Shown: piece by piece, positions 29,038-38,212 of the stretch
How the letters are laid out: each line of letters begins with the position of its first letter
Numbering within the stretch: position 1 is the first letter of the stretch
DNA from: an uncultured Lachnospiraceae bacterium
Lineage (GTDB): Bacteria > Bacillota > Clostridia > Lachnospirales > Lachnospiraceae
Assembly: GCA_947644545.1 (NCBI GenBank)
Contig: CANRZW010000015.1
Location: forward strand, 19,242 to 83,241
Reading direction: 5' to 3'
DNA length: 64,000 nucleotides
Notes under the pieces: model-generated
What the model was told of the DNA's origin: nothing
Databases searched by the model: none
The model's input: the letters and a program-made list of their open reading frames with translations, nothing else
Made by a program: the position numbers and the translations under genes

Positions 29038-29769
29038 TCAGACGGATCTTCTGACGGCATTGTCATAAAAACGGAAGTAATCCGGGCGGTGTCTTGACTG
29101 GGTATATTCAAACATCACGCCGTCACTGTTGTAGGTCTGGCTGCTGACCACAGCCATGCAATTATAATCTTCGGCGTTCATGTTCAGATATTTTTCATCA
29201 ATCTGCGTCATCTTTTCGACCGTCATGATCCGTTTGCTGTTCACGATCGTCATCTGCAGCGTGTCTTCCAGATATTGGTAGATGGAGTTTTCGGCGATCT
29301 CTTTGGTGAGGCCGGGAGTGGCTTCTTTCAAAAAGTAATTATGGTTCAGGATCAGCGGGATATCGTCAAGATAATGGAGACGCTGGATATAATAGATCTC
29401 TGTTCCGACGGGAAAGCCCGTGCTTTGGGCCTGTTTCCTGTTGACTGCGAACTCGGTAAACAGAAGGACGCTTGTATGGGGATGGTGGCCGTTTCGGATG
29501 GCGGATTCCCGAAAGCTCTCGATCTCTCCGATGGTGAAGGCGGTCTGTGATATGGGCTGGTAGATATTGCGGACGCCCTTACCCTGCATGGTCTGCACAT
29601 AGCCATCGGTTACCAAGCGGCCGACAGCCCGGCGCAGGGTATTGCGGGAGCAGCCATAAGTCTGGATCAGGGTGTTTTCCGAAGGCAAAAGTTCCTGGTA
29701 GGCGAAAACATCGGTTTCGATTTTCTGTTTCAGATCCTTATAGATCGTTTCGTAGATTGCTTTTGGCAT
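29038..29769 (-). CDS. treR: GntR/UTRA family regulator of trehalose operon (TreR-like)
   Basis: GntR HTH 'LPSENTLIQTYGCSRNTLRRAVGRLVTDGYVQTMQGKGV' plus UTRA; divergent from trehalose PTS operon. Confidence 0.85.
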   Translation of the reverse strand: MPKAIYETIYKDLKQKIETDVFAYQELLPSENTLIQTYGCSRNTLRRAVGRLVTDGYVQTMQGKGVRNIYQPISQTAFTIGEIESFRESAIRNGHHPHTSVLLFTEFAVNRKQAQSTGFPVGTEIYYIQRLHYLDDIPLILNHNYFLKEATPGLTKEIAENSIYQYLEDTLQMTIVNSKRIMTVEKMTQIDEKYLNMNAEDYNCMAVVSSQTYNSDGVMFEYTQSRHRPDYFRFYDNAVRRSV

Positions 29770-29884
29770 GATGATCCGGTTCCTTTCTCGTCATGCACAT
29801 CCTTTGGCGGATGGCGCAGGCGGCAGTTTTGTTTGCTGTTTGCTATAGTTATATTATAAAAATGGCAAATATAAAAGTCAACAA

Positions 29885-29969
29885 CTTGTTTAAACAAATA
29901 TTTCCAAAAGGTGTTGACATGTTTAAACAAGTGTGTTATAACAGAATCATCAAACATGTTTAAACAAGT
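29885..29969. promoter_or_regulatory. Promoter with three TGTTTAAACA operators (putative TreR sites)
   Basis: TTGTTTAAACAA 29886-29897, TGTTTAAACA at about 29920 and about 29956; TTGACA (29914) -17 nt- TATAAC overlaps the middle site. Confidence 0.8.
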
Positions 29970-30039
29970 TTAGAGCAAACGGACAGGAACAGGGACGCAC
30001 ATTTGTTGTGTGGAATCAAAGAAGGCGGAGGAAGCGAAT

Positions 30040-31746
30040 ATGGGAAAATATGCAGAAGACGCAAGGCAGCTGCTGCAGCTGGTAGGCGGCAAAGAAAATA
30101 TCGCAGCGGTTTCGCATTGTATGACGAGAATGCGTTTTGCGCTGGCAGAGCCGGGCAAGGCGGATGTGAAAGCGATCGAGGCCATGAAGGTGGTGAAGGG
30201 AAGCTTCACCCAGTCGGGGCAGTTTCAGGTTATTATCGGTAATACGGTAGCCGATTTTTACAATGATTTTGTGAAAGAGGCGGGAATAGAGGGCGTATCT
30301 AAGGATGCGGTAAAGGAGGCGGCAAAGAAAAACCAGAATGTGCTGCAGCGGGTGATCACGGCGCTGGCAGAGATCTTCGCACCGCTGATCCCGGCAATCA
30401 TCACAGGCGGCCTGATCCTCGGTTTCAGAAATTGTATCGACAGTCTGTACCTATTTGAAAACGGAACAAAGACATTATGTGACATCAGCCGGTTTTGGGC
30501 AGGGATAGACGGTTTCCTCTGGCTGATCGGGGAGGCGGTCTTCCATATGCTTCCGGTAGGCATCTGTTGGTCGGTGACCAGGAAGATGGGCACAACGCAG
30601 ATGCTGGGGATCGTCCTTGGCCTGACACTGGTGTCCGGGCAGTTGTTGAATGCCTATGCGGTCGCAGGGACAGCGGCGGCGGATATTCCGAAGTGGAATT
30701 TCGGCAGCTTTCAGGTCAATATGATCGGGTATCAGGGACAGGTCATTCCGGCGATTCTGGCGGCATTTACATTGGTGTATCTGGAGAAATTCTTCCGCAG
30801 GATCACGCCCCAGGTCATTTCCATGATCGTGGTTCCCTTCTGCAGTCTGTTATTGTCGGTGATCGCGGCGCATTTTATCTTGGGTCCGGTTGGCTGGAAG
30901 ATCGGGGCGGCGGTTTCGGCACTGGTATTTGCCGGTATAACAGGAAGCTTTAAGGTTGTGTTTGGCGTGATCTTCGGTGTTGTCTATGCGCCGCTTGTGA
31001 TCACGGGGCTGCACCATATGTCGAATGCCATCGACTTACAGCTGATTGCGGATTACGGCGGAACCATGCTGTGGCCGATGATCGCCTTATCCAATATCGC
31101 ACAGGGTTCGGCAGTCCTTGGCATGATCTGGCTGCAGAGAAAAGATCCGGAAGCGCAGGAAGTCAATATTCCGGCCTGTATCTCCTGTTATCTCGGCGTC
31201 ACGGAACCGGCTATTTTCGGGGTTAATTTAAAAAAGGGATTTCCGTTCGTCTGCGGCATGATCGGATCCGGGATCGCAGCGGTAGTCTGTGTAGCCACAG
31301 GAACCACGGCGAATGCGATCGGTGTCGGCGGCCTTCCGGGAATCCTGTCCATTCAGCCGCAGTTTATGGCTTCCTTCGCGATCTGTACGGTGATCGCGCT
31401 TGCAGTGCCGTTCTTCCTGACCGTGGTTGTGGGAAAGAGGCGTCTGCAGGCGGAGCAGGGAAGTGAGAGCATAGAGCAGGGAAACGAGAGCGCAGAGCAG
31501 ACGAAATTAACCGCCTTTTTATCAGGTAAGGCGATTTCCCTGGCCGAAGTGGGAGACGGCGTTTTCTCAGAGGGAGTCATGGGGGACGGTATGGCAATCC
31601 TTCCGGAAGGTGAGATCCTGTATGCGCCGGCAGATGCCGAGGTGGCAGTGGTGATGGCCGAGTCCCGGCATGCCTGCGGGCTTAGGCTGGCAAACGGTAT
31701 GGAAGTGTTGCTGCATATCGGTATTGATACCGTGAATATGGATTGA
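30040..31746 (+). CDS. treP: Trehalose-type PTS EIIBC with truncated EIIA (in-frame TGA at 31744-31746)
   Basis: EIIB 'HCMTRMRFAL', EIIC, EIIA start '...LLHIGIDTVNMD*'; frame continues as DGFEYLVREGEKVSAGTPLIRFDRDKI. Confidence 0.88.
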   Translation: MGKYAEDARQLLQLVGGKENIAAVSHCMTRMRFALAEPGKADVKAIEAMKVVKGSFTQSGQFQVIIGNTVADFYNDFVKEAGIEGVSKDAVKEAAKKNQNVLQRVITALAEIFAPLIPAIITGGLILGFRNCIDSLYLFENGTKTLCDISRFWAGIDGFLWLIGEAVFHMLPVGICWSVTRKMGTTQMLGIVLGLTLVSGQLLNAYAVAGTAAADIPKWNFGSFQVNMIGYQGQVIPAILAAFTLVYLEKFFRRITPQVISMIVVPFCSLLLSVIAAHFILGPVGWKIGAAVSALVFAGITGSFKVVFGVIFGVVYAPLVITGLHHMSNAIDLQLIADYGGTMLWPMIALSNIAQGSAVLGMIWLQRKDPEAQEVNIPACISCYLGVTEPAIFGVNLKKGFPFVCGMIGSGIAAVVCVATGTTANAIGVGGLPGILSIQPQFMASFAICTVIALAVPFFLTVVVGKRRLQAEQGSESIEQGNESAEQTKLTAFLSGKAISLAEVGDGVFSEGVMGDGMAILPEGEILYAPADAEVAVVMAESRHACGLRLANGMEVLLHIGIDTVNMD

Positions 31747-31959
31747 GACGGATTTGAATATCTGGTGCGTGAAGGAGAGAAGGTCAGCGCCGGCACACCG
31801 CTGATCCGGTTTGACAGAGACAAGATCAGGGCGGCAGGGCATCCGGATGTGACGGTGTGTGTCGTCACCGAGGAGGGAAGCGCACGGGATCTTCAATTCC
31901 ATACGGGAATGCAGGTCAGGGAAAAGGAGTCGATCGTGGCAAGTTTCAGGAACCGGTAG
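31747..31959 (+). pseudogene. C-terminal part of EIIA domain separated by the in-frame TGA
   Basis: Same reading frame; 'DGFEYLVREGEKVSAGTPLIRFDRDKIRAAGHPDVTVCVVTEEG' matches the EIIA(Glc-type) C-terminal half. Confidence 0.85.
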
Positions 31960-32027
31960 GATGGTATAGCCGGAACCGCGCATTTGCTGCCGGGGGCAGA
32001 CAGAAAGCATACGGCATAAGGAAAGGA

Positions 32028-33731
32028 ATGGAAAGCAGGATGACGGACTTTAGCAATAAAGTAGTGTATCAGATCTACCCGAAATCATTTCGGGATACGA
32101 ACGGGGATGGTTTTGGCGACATCCCCGGCGTGATCGAGAAATTAGAGTATCTGCAGGAACTGGGGGTGGATTATCTGTGGCTGACGCCGTTTTTTATCTC
32201 GCCGCAGAGAGACAACGGGTATGATGTGGCGGATTATCGGAAGATCGATCCGCAGTTTGGAACGATGGCGGATCTGGAAGAACTGATCAGGCAGAGCAAA
32301 GAGCGGGGCATGGGCATTATGCTGGATATGGTGTTTAACCATACTTCCACTCAGCATGAATGGTTTCAAAAAGCCCTGGCGGGAGATGAGAAATACCAGA
32401 AGTATTATATTTTCAAAGAAGGAACGCCGGATCGTGCGCCCACCAACTGGCAGTCAAAGTTTGGCGGCTCCGCATGGGAGTATGTTCCGGATCTGGGGAA
32501 ATGGTATCTTCGGCTGTTTGACGTGACGCAGGCTGACTTAAACTGGGATAATCCGGAGGTCCGGGAGGAGCTGAAAGAGATTCTCCGGTTCTGGAAGGAT
32601 AAAGGCATCCAGGGATTCCGTTTTGATGTGATCAATCTGGTTTCCAAACCGGAACGGATGGAAGACGATCAGGAAGGAGACGGAAGGCGGTTTTACAGTG
32701 ACGGTCCCCATATTCATGAATATCTGAAAGAACTGGTCAGGGATTCAGGAATCGAGGATTTCGTGACGGTGGGGGAGATGTCCTCCACATCGCTTGCACA
32801 TTGTATCCGATATTCCGCGCCGCAGGAAAAGGAGCTTTCCATGTGCTTCAATTTCCATCACCTGAAAGTGGATTATAAGGACGGGGATAAGTGGGCGGTC
32901 ATGAAGGCGGACTATCGGAAATTGAAGGAACTCTTTGTGGACTGGCAGCTGGGAATGCAGGAAGGGGGTGGCTGGAATGCGCTCTTTTGGTGCAACCATG
33001 ACCAGCCCCGGATCGTAAGCAGGCTGGGAGAAGAAGGTTCTTATTGGCAGGCATCGGCGAAAATGCTGGCAGGCATGATTCACTTGATGCGTGGAACGCC
33101 GTATCTCTATCAGGGGGAGGAGATCGGGATGCAAAACGCCCATTATTCTTCCATAGAGCAGTACCGGGATGTGGAGAGCCTGAATTATTATCGGATCTTG
33201 TTGGAGCGGGGCAGGACGAAGGAAGAGGCGCTGGCAATCCTGGCGGCCAGATCCCGGGATAACGGCAGAACGCCCATGCAGTGGAGCAAAGAACGATATG
33301 GCGGCTTCACGGAGGCGGAACCATGGATCCCCATGTCCGCCGCCTTTCGTAGCGAGAGCACGGTGGAAGCACAGCGGCGGGACGCAGACTCCATTCTTTC
33401 CTTTTATAAGAAGCTGATTGCCATGCGGAAGCAATGTGAAGTGATCGCGAAGGGCCGGATCTCGTTCGTGGAGACAGGGTCGGATCTGGTGATGGCCTAC
33501 CTGAGAACGCTGGGAGAACAGCAGATTGTTGTGATCTGTAATCTCGACAGAGAGGGGCAGGACATACGCCTGGACGACGCGTGGCACAGCTATCCGGTGT
33601 TGCTTGGAAATTATAAGGACGTAGAAAAGGGTACGGCTCCGGGGAAAGGGAGATATCGTCTAAGACCTTATGAGTTTCTTGTCCTTGGGAATATAAAGTT
33701 TCAGGATGCATCGCGGCAGCTATTTCCATGA
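32028..33731 (+). CDS. treC: Alpha,alpha-phosphotrehalase (GH13)
   Basis: 'KVVYQIYPKSFRDTNGDGFGDIPGVIEKLEYLQELGVDYLWLTPFF'; downstream of trehalose PTS. Confidence 0.9.
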   Translation: MESRMTDFSNKVVYQIYPKSFRDTNGDGFGDIPGVIEKLEYLQELGVDYLWLTPFFISPQRDNGYDVADYRKIDPQFGTMADLEELIRQSKERGMGIMLDMVFNHTSTQHEWFQKALAGDEKYQKYYIFKEGTPDRAPTNWQSKFGGSAWEYVPDLGKWYLRLFDVTQADLNWDNPEVREELKEILRFWKDKGIQGFRFDVINLVSKPERMEDDQEGDGRRFYSDGPHIHEYLKELVRDSGIEDFVTVGEMSSTSLAHCIRYSAPQEKELSMCFNFHHLKVDYKDGDKWAVMKADYRKLKELFVDWQLGMQEGGGWNALFWCNHDQPRIVSRLGEEGSYWQASAKMLAGMIHLMRGTPYLYQGEEIGMQNAHYSSIEQYRDVESLNYYRILLERGRTKEEALAILAARSRDNGRTPMQWSKERYGGFTEAEPWIPMSAAFRSESTVEAQRRDADSILSFYKKLIAMRKQCEVIAKGRISFVETGSDLVMAYLRTLGEQQIVVICNLDREGQDIRLDDAWHSYPVLLGNYKDVEKGTAPGKGRYRLRPYEFLVLGNIKFQDASRQLFP

Positions 33732-33799
33732 CAGGATAAAAGTGATAAGATAAAGATAAGATTGTAGTAAAGGGGATTTCATGGGAGGATAGACCGTGT

Positions 33800-34525
33800 A
33801 TGTACAGTGCGGATAACATGAGCAGGAAACCGTTGGGAGCCAGGACCGAGGATGAGCTGATGAAGTATATTCTGCAGGAGCCGGTGGAGCCGGGGCAGAA
33901 GATCCCGAATGAATTCGAGCTGGCACAACGGTTCGGAGTGGGCCGCAGCACGATTCGGGAAGCGGTGAAGGGGCTGGTCTCCCGGGGAATACTGGAAGTG
34001 CGCAGAGGCTCCGGCACCTATGTGATCAATACCAATTCCATTGACATGGATCCGCTGGGATTCGGCAAGATAGAGGACAAGTACAAGCTGGCGCTGGATC
34101 TGTTCGAGGTACGGCTGATGATCGAACCGGAGATTGCAGCCCTGGCCAGCAGGAATGCGTCGGCGGAGGAGATGAGGACGCTGAAACGGCTGTGTGACGA
34201 GACGGAACAGCTGTATCGGAGCAGCCGCAACCATATCAGCAAGGATATCGAGTTCCACACCTGCATTGCCCATTGCAGTAAGAATCAGGTGGTGGAGACG
34301 CTGATCCCGGTCATCAATACGGCAGTCTATACTTTCGCCAATCTGACCCATCATATGCTGATGGAGGAGACGTTGAAGACTCATCGGGCGGTGACGGATG
34401 CGGTGTTGAAACGGGATGCGGTGGGCGCCAGATGTGCGATGATGATGCATCTGACCTATAACAGGCAGGCGATTATGAAGATCATAGAGGAGAGAGAAGG
34501 CAGGGTGATGCCTGGGCACAACTGA
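33800..34525 (+). CDS. FadR-type (FCD) GntR family transcriptional regulator
   Basis: 'IPNEFELAQRFGVGRSTIREAVKGLVSRGILEVRRGSGTYV' plus FCD domain. Confidence 0.92.
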   Translation: MYSADNMSRKPLGARTEDELMKYILQEPVEPGQKIPNEFELAQRFGVGRSTIREAVKGLVSRGILEVRRGSGTYVINTNSIDMDPLGFGKIEDKYKLALDLFEVRLMIEPEIAALASRNASAEEMRTLKRLCDETEQLYRSSRNHISKDIEFHTCIAHCSKNQVVETLIPVINTAVYTFANLTHHMLMEETLKTHRAVTDAVLKRDAVGARCAMMMHLTYNRQAIMKIIEEREGRVMPGHN

Positions 34526-34582
34526 AAGCGCCGCGGGAGGTTCTGACGAAAGGAGAGCGTCAGCAGGAGCCTGTTTCGGCGA

Positions 34583-34786
34583 ATACGTCAGATGACTTTG
34601 GACCTGCAGCATACGACTGAAAAAATGCAATAGCAATAATACACAAAAGATGAGGGGGAGAGACAGGCACTCCTCATCATTTTTTGTGCAGAAAAGAGAA
34701 AAGAAAATAAATACATCAGATGTATTGAAGGAAAAATGGTGTAATTATATAATTTAACCACAATAACATAAGACGTCAGATGTTAT
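34583..34786. promoter_or_regulatory. Promoter region with three TCAGATG-centred operators (putative FCD-GntR sites)
   Basis: ATACGTCAGATGAC 34583, ATACATCAGATGTAT 34711-34725, AGACGTCAGATGTTAT 34771-34786; TTGAAG-17 nt-TATAAT (34725-34753). Confidence 0.7.
34649..34685 (+). terminator. Terminator after the GntR gene
   Basis: GATGAGG...CCTCATC followed by ATTTTTTG. Confidence 0.75.
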
Positions 34787-34887
34787 AGAGGAAGTCAGGA
34801 AGCGTAAAGAAACAAGTAAGAGTTGCGGCAGGAAAACCATCGGAAGAGCTGCTGCGAAGAAGGAGAAGAGAAAGAGGAGGTTTTATC

Positions 34888-36246
34888 ATGGCTGGTGAAG
34901 CAATGGCATTGAACCCGACCAGGCTGGTGATCGCGGCGGTTCTGGGGCTTGCAGTATTACTTTTGTTGATCATTAAATTTAAGGTACAGGCGATGGTTTC
35001 CATTCTGGTGGGGGCGATCGTGATCGGACTCGGGGCGGGGATGCCCTTCGAGAATATTGTGACGGCGGTAAACGACGGTATCGGTAATACGTTAAAGGGA
35101 ATCGCACTGTTGGTAGGACTTGGCTCCATGTTCGGAGCGATCCTGGAGGCCTCGGGAGGAGCACAGACGCTGGCAGTCAGCATGGTCCGGTGGTTCGGGG
35201 ACAAGAAGGCAGCCTGGGCGCTGGGGATTACGGGTCTGGTCATTGCGATGCCGGTGTTCTTCGATGCGGGTCTGATTATCCTGATCCCGCTGGCGTTCTC
35301 TCTGGCAAAAAGAACGAACCGTTCGTCACTGTTCTATGCGATTCCGCTGCTGGCAGGTCTGGCGGTAGGTCATGCATTCATTCCGCCGACGCCGGGACCG
35401 GTGCTGGTGGCGACCATGTTAAATGTGGAACTGGGATGGGTTATCATGGTAGGTGTTCTGTGCGGTATCGTGGCAATGGTGATCGCCGGGCCTGTATGGG
35501 GTTCGATCTGCGGTAATAAGTACATGGTTCCGGTGCCGGAGCATGTGGCAAACCAGGCGGATTTCGATGAGTCGAAGCTGCCGAAGTTCTGGACGATCGT
35601 AGGAATCATCCTGATTCCGCTGGTGTTGATCATTCTGGATTCCGTAGCAGGAGTCGTACCGGCATTGAGCGGCCTGGCGCCGATCTTCGGCTTCCTGGGA
35701 GAGCCTTTTGTGGCATTGTTGATTGCAACGATCGCGGCGATGTTGATTCTTGGATTAAAACACGGTTATAAGATGGAAGAGCTGGAAAAGATCATGACGA
35801 AGTCTCTGGAGCCTACCGGACTGATCCTGTTAGTAACGGCCTGCGGCGGTGTGCTGCGGTATATGCTGCAGTATTCGGGTCTGGGTGATCTGATCGGTAA
35901 CGCGGTGTCTTCGGCGAACCTGCCGATCGTGGTGGTGGCGTTTATCGTGGCGGCATTGGTTCGGATCTGTGTAGGTTCTGCAACGGTGGCGATGACGATG
36001 GCAGCGGGTATCATCGCGGCAATGCCGGGAATCGTAGATCTGTCACCTCTATATCTGGCCTGCACGACTGCAGCCGTGGCCGGCGGTGCAACGGTATGTT
36101 CCCACTTCAATGACTCCGGGTTCTGGCTGGTGAAGTCACTGGTGGGGATGGATGAAAAGACGACGCTTAAGACATGGACGATCATGGAAACGCTGGTGGG
36201 CGGAACCGGATTTGTGGTGGCGCTTGTGATTTCGTTCTTTGCATAA
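34888..36246 (+). CDS. GntP family permease (gluconate/sugar-acid)
   Basis: GntP-type 452 aa; 'FFDAGLIILIPLAFSLAKRT', 'ATVCSHFNDSGFWLVK'. Confidence 0.9.
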   Translation: MAGEAMALNPTRLVIAAVLGLAVLLLLIIKFKVQAMVSILVGAIVIGLGAGMPFENIVTAVNDGIGNTLKGIALLVGLGSMFGAILEASGGAQTLAVSMVRWFGDKKAAWALGITGLVIAMPVFFDAGLIILIPLAFSLAKRTNRSSLFYAIPLLAGLAVGHAFIPPTPGPVLVATMLNVELGWVIMVGVLCGIVAMVIAGPVWGSICGNKYMVPVPEHVANQADFDESKLPKFWTIVGIILIPLVLIILDSVAGVVPALSGLAPIFGFLGEPFVALLIATIAAMLILGLKHGYKMEELEKIMTKSLEPTGLILLVTACGGVLRYMLQYSGLGDLIGNAVSSANLPIVVVAFIVAALVRICVGSATVAMTMAAGIIAAMPGIVDLSPLYLACTTAAVAGGATVCSHFNDSGFWLVKSLVGMDEKTTLKTWTIMETLVGGTGFVVALVISFFA

Positions 36247-36336
36247 CGTGAAGAGATTTTCTAAGGCATCTTTAAAACGCTGCCTAAGAAAATCTAAAAC
36301 TTCACGTTGGAGAATGCCTGAAATACGGCATTCTCC
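36247..36336 (+). repeat. Two tandem intercistronic hairpins
   Basis: CGTGAAG-AGATTTTCT-A-AGGC / GCCT-A-AGAAAATCT-aaaa-CTTCACG, then GGAGAATGCC-8 nt-GGCATTCTCC. Confidence 0.8.
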
Positions 36337-36443
36337 GCATGGTCTTGTATGAAGGGGATTGGTATTAAGAAGTACTTCGATCTTGTGTGAAGAATAAATA
36401 AAGGTAATAGCTGACGGAGCAATGGGAAAGGAGAAGAAGGGGT

Positions 36444-38189
36444 ATGGAATTAAAGAGTCAGGAAATGCGTAAGCTGGCACCGGAATTGGATCCGCTGCGG
36501 ATCGGAACGGGATGGAAACCGGAGGATCTTGAGAAGGTACAGGTGATGATCGAGAGCACTTACGGCGACAGCCATCCGGGCAGCGGGCATCTGAATCTGT
36601 TGGTGGAAGAAGTGCGTAAGGGCGTCGAGGAAGCCGGCGGGTATGGCGCAAGATATTATTGTACGGATATTTGTGACGGCGAGAGCCAGGGGACGGACGG
36701 TATCAATTACAGCCTGGTGAGCCGGGAGATGATCGCCAATATGATCGAGATCCATGCAGGCGCTACGCCTTTCGACGCGGCAGTCTATCTGGCAAGCTGT
36801 GACAAGGGGATGCCGGGCAATCTGATGGGGCTGGCAAGAGCGGATGTGCCCTGTGTGGTAGTGCCGGGCGGTACGATGAATGCGGGGCCGGAGATGCTTA
36901 CGTTAGAGCAGCTTGGCATGTACAGCGCCAAATTCCAGCGGGGCGAGATTGATGAGGAAAAGTTAAACTGGGCGAAGTGTAATGCCTGTCCCAGCTGCGG
37001 GGCCTGCTCCTTTATCGGTACGGCGTCTACGATGCAGATCATGGCGGAGGCGCTGGGACTTGCACTGCCGGGCAGTGCGCTGATGCCGGCTACCAGTCCC
37101 GACCTGCTTAAGTTTGCCAGAGAGGCGGGAGCGCAGGCGGTGAAACTGGCGACCATGCCGGGGATGCGGCCAAGCGAGATGATCACCATGGACAGCTTCG
37201 AGAATGCAATCCTGGTGCATGCGGCCGTGTCCGGCAGCACCAACTGTCTGCTGCATATTCCGGCGATCGCGCATGAATTCGGGCTGGAGGTTACGGGAGA
37301 TACTTTTGACAGACTGCACAGGAATGCCAGATATCTTCTGGATGTGCGGCCGGCAGGACGTTGGCCGGCGGAGTGTTTCTACTATGCGGGCGGCGTGCCG
37401 GCGATCATGGAAGAGATACGGGAGTATCTGCATCTGGACGTGATGACCGTGACGGGTAAGACGCTGGGAGAGAACTTGGATGAGTTGAAGCAAAACGGCT
37501 TCTATGAGCGGTGTGAGAAGTGGCTGCAGGAGTTTAATGAGCGGTATCATGTATCGTTGACCAGGGAAGATATTATAAGGCCTTTTGATCAGGCGCTTGG
37601 AACGGACGGCAGTATCGCCATCCTGCGGGGCAATCTGGCGCCGGAGGGGGCTGTGATCAAGCATACAGCCTGTCCGAAGGAGATGTTTAAGGCGGTTCTT
37701 CGGGCCAGACCTTTTGACAGTGAGGAAGAATGTCTGGATGCGGTCCTGAAGCATAAGGTGCAAAAGGGAGACGCTGTATTTATCCGGTATGAGGGACCGA
37801 AAGGCAGCGGTATGCCGGAGATGTTCTACACCTCGGAGGCGATCAGCAGCGATAAGGAGCTGGGAAAAAGCATTGCACTGATCACGGATGGCCGTTTCTC
37901 CGGAGCGTCTACAGGGCCGGTGATCGGACATTGCAGCCCGGAAGCGGTGGATTGTGGGCCGATCGCGCTGGTGGAAGAAGGGGATCTGATCGAGATCGAT
38001 GTGGAAGAACGGAAGTTGAATATCATCGGAATTGCAGGGGAACACAGGACGATGGAAGAAGTGGCGGCGGTTCTGGAGGAGAGAAGGAAGAATTGGAAGC
38101 CCAGAGAACCTAAGTATAAGAGAGGGGTTCTGAGGATGTTCAGCGAACACGCGGCAAGCCCGATGAAAGGGGCATATTTGGATATCTAA
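36444..38189 (+). CDS. IlvD/Edd family dehydratase (sugar-acid dehydratase likely from context)
   Basis: 'CDKGMPGNLMGLARADVPC', 'CNACPSCGACSFIGTASTMQ', 'GRFSGASTGPVIGHCSPEA'. Confidence 0.9.
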   Translation: MELKSQEMRKLAPELDPLRIGTGWKPEDLEKVQVMIESTYGDSHPGSGHLNLLVEEVRKGVEEAGGYGARYYCTDICDGESQGTDGINYSLVSREMIANMIEIHAGATPFDAAVYLASCDKGMPGNLMGLARADVPCVVVPGGTMNAGPEMLTLEQLGMYSAKFQRGEIDEEKLNWAKCNACPSCGACSFIGTASTMQIMAEALGLALPGSALMPATSPDLLKFAREAGAQAVKLATMPGMRPSEMITMDSFENAILVHAAVSGSTNCLLHIPAIAHEFGLEVTGDTFDRLHRNARYLLDVRPAGRWPAECFYYAGGVPAIMEEIREYLHLDVMTVTGKTLGENLDELKQNGFYERCEKWLQEFNERYHVSLTREDIIRPFDQALGTDGSIAILRGNLAPEGAVIKHTACPKEMFKAVLRARPFDSEEECLDAVLKHKVQKGDAVFIRYEGPKGSGMPEMFYTSEAISSDKELGKSIALITDGRFSGASTGPVIGHCSPEAVDCGPIALVEEGDLIEIDVEERKLNIIGIAGEHRTMEEVAAVLEERRKNWKPREPKYKRGVLRMFSEHAASPMKGAYLDI

Positions 38190-38212
38190 TAACAGGAAGA
38201 GGAGATGGATGT

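Noticed and set aside
31744-31810. Selenocysteine insertion at the treP TGA
   Set aside because: No convincing bacterial SECIS hairpin directly downstream, and EIIA domains have Gly (not Cys) at this position.
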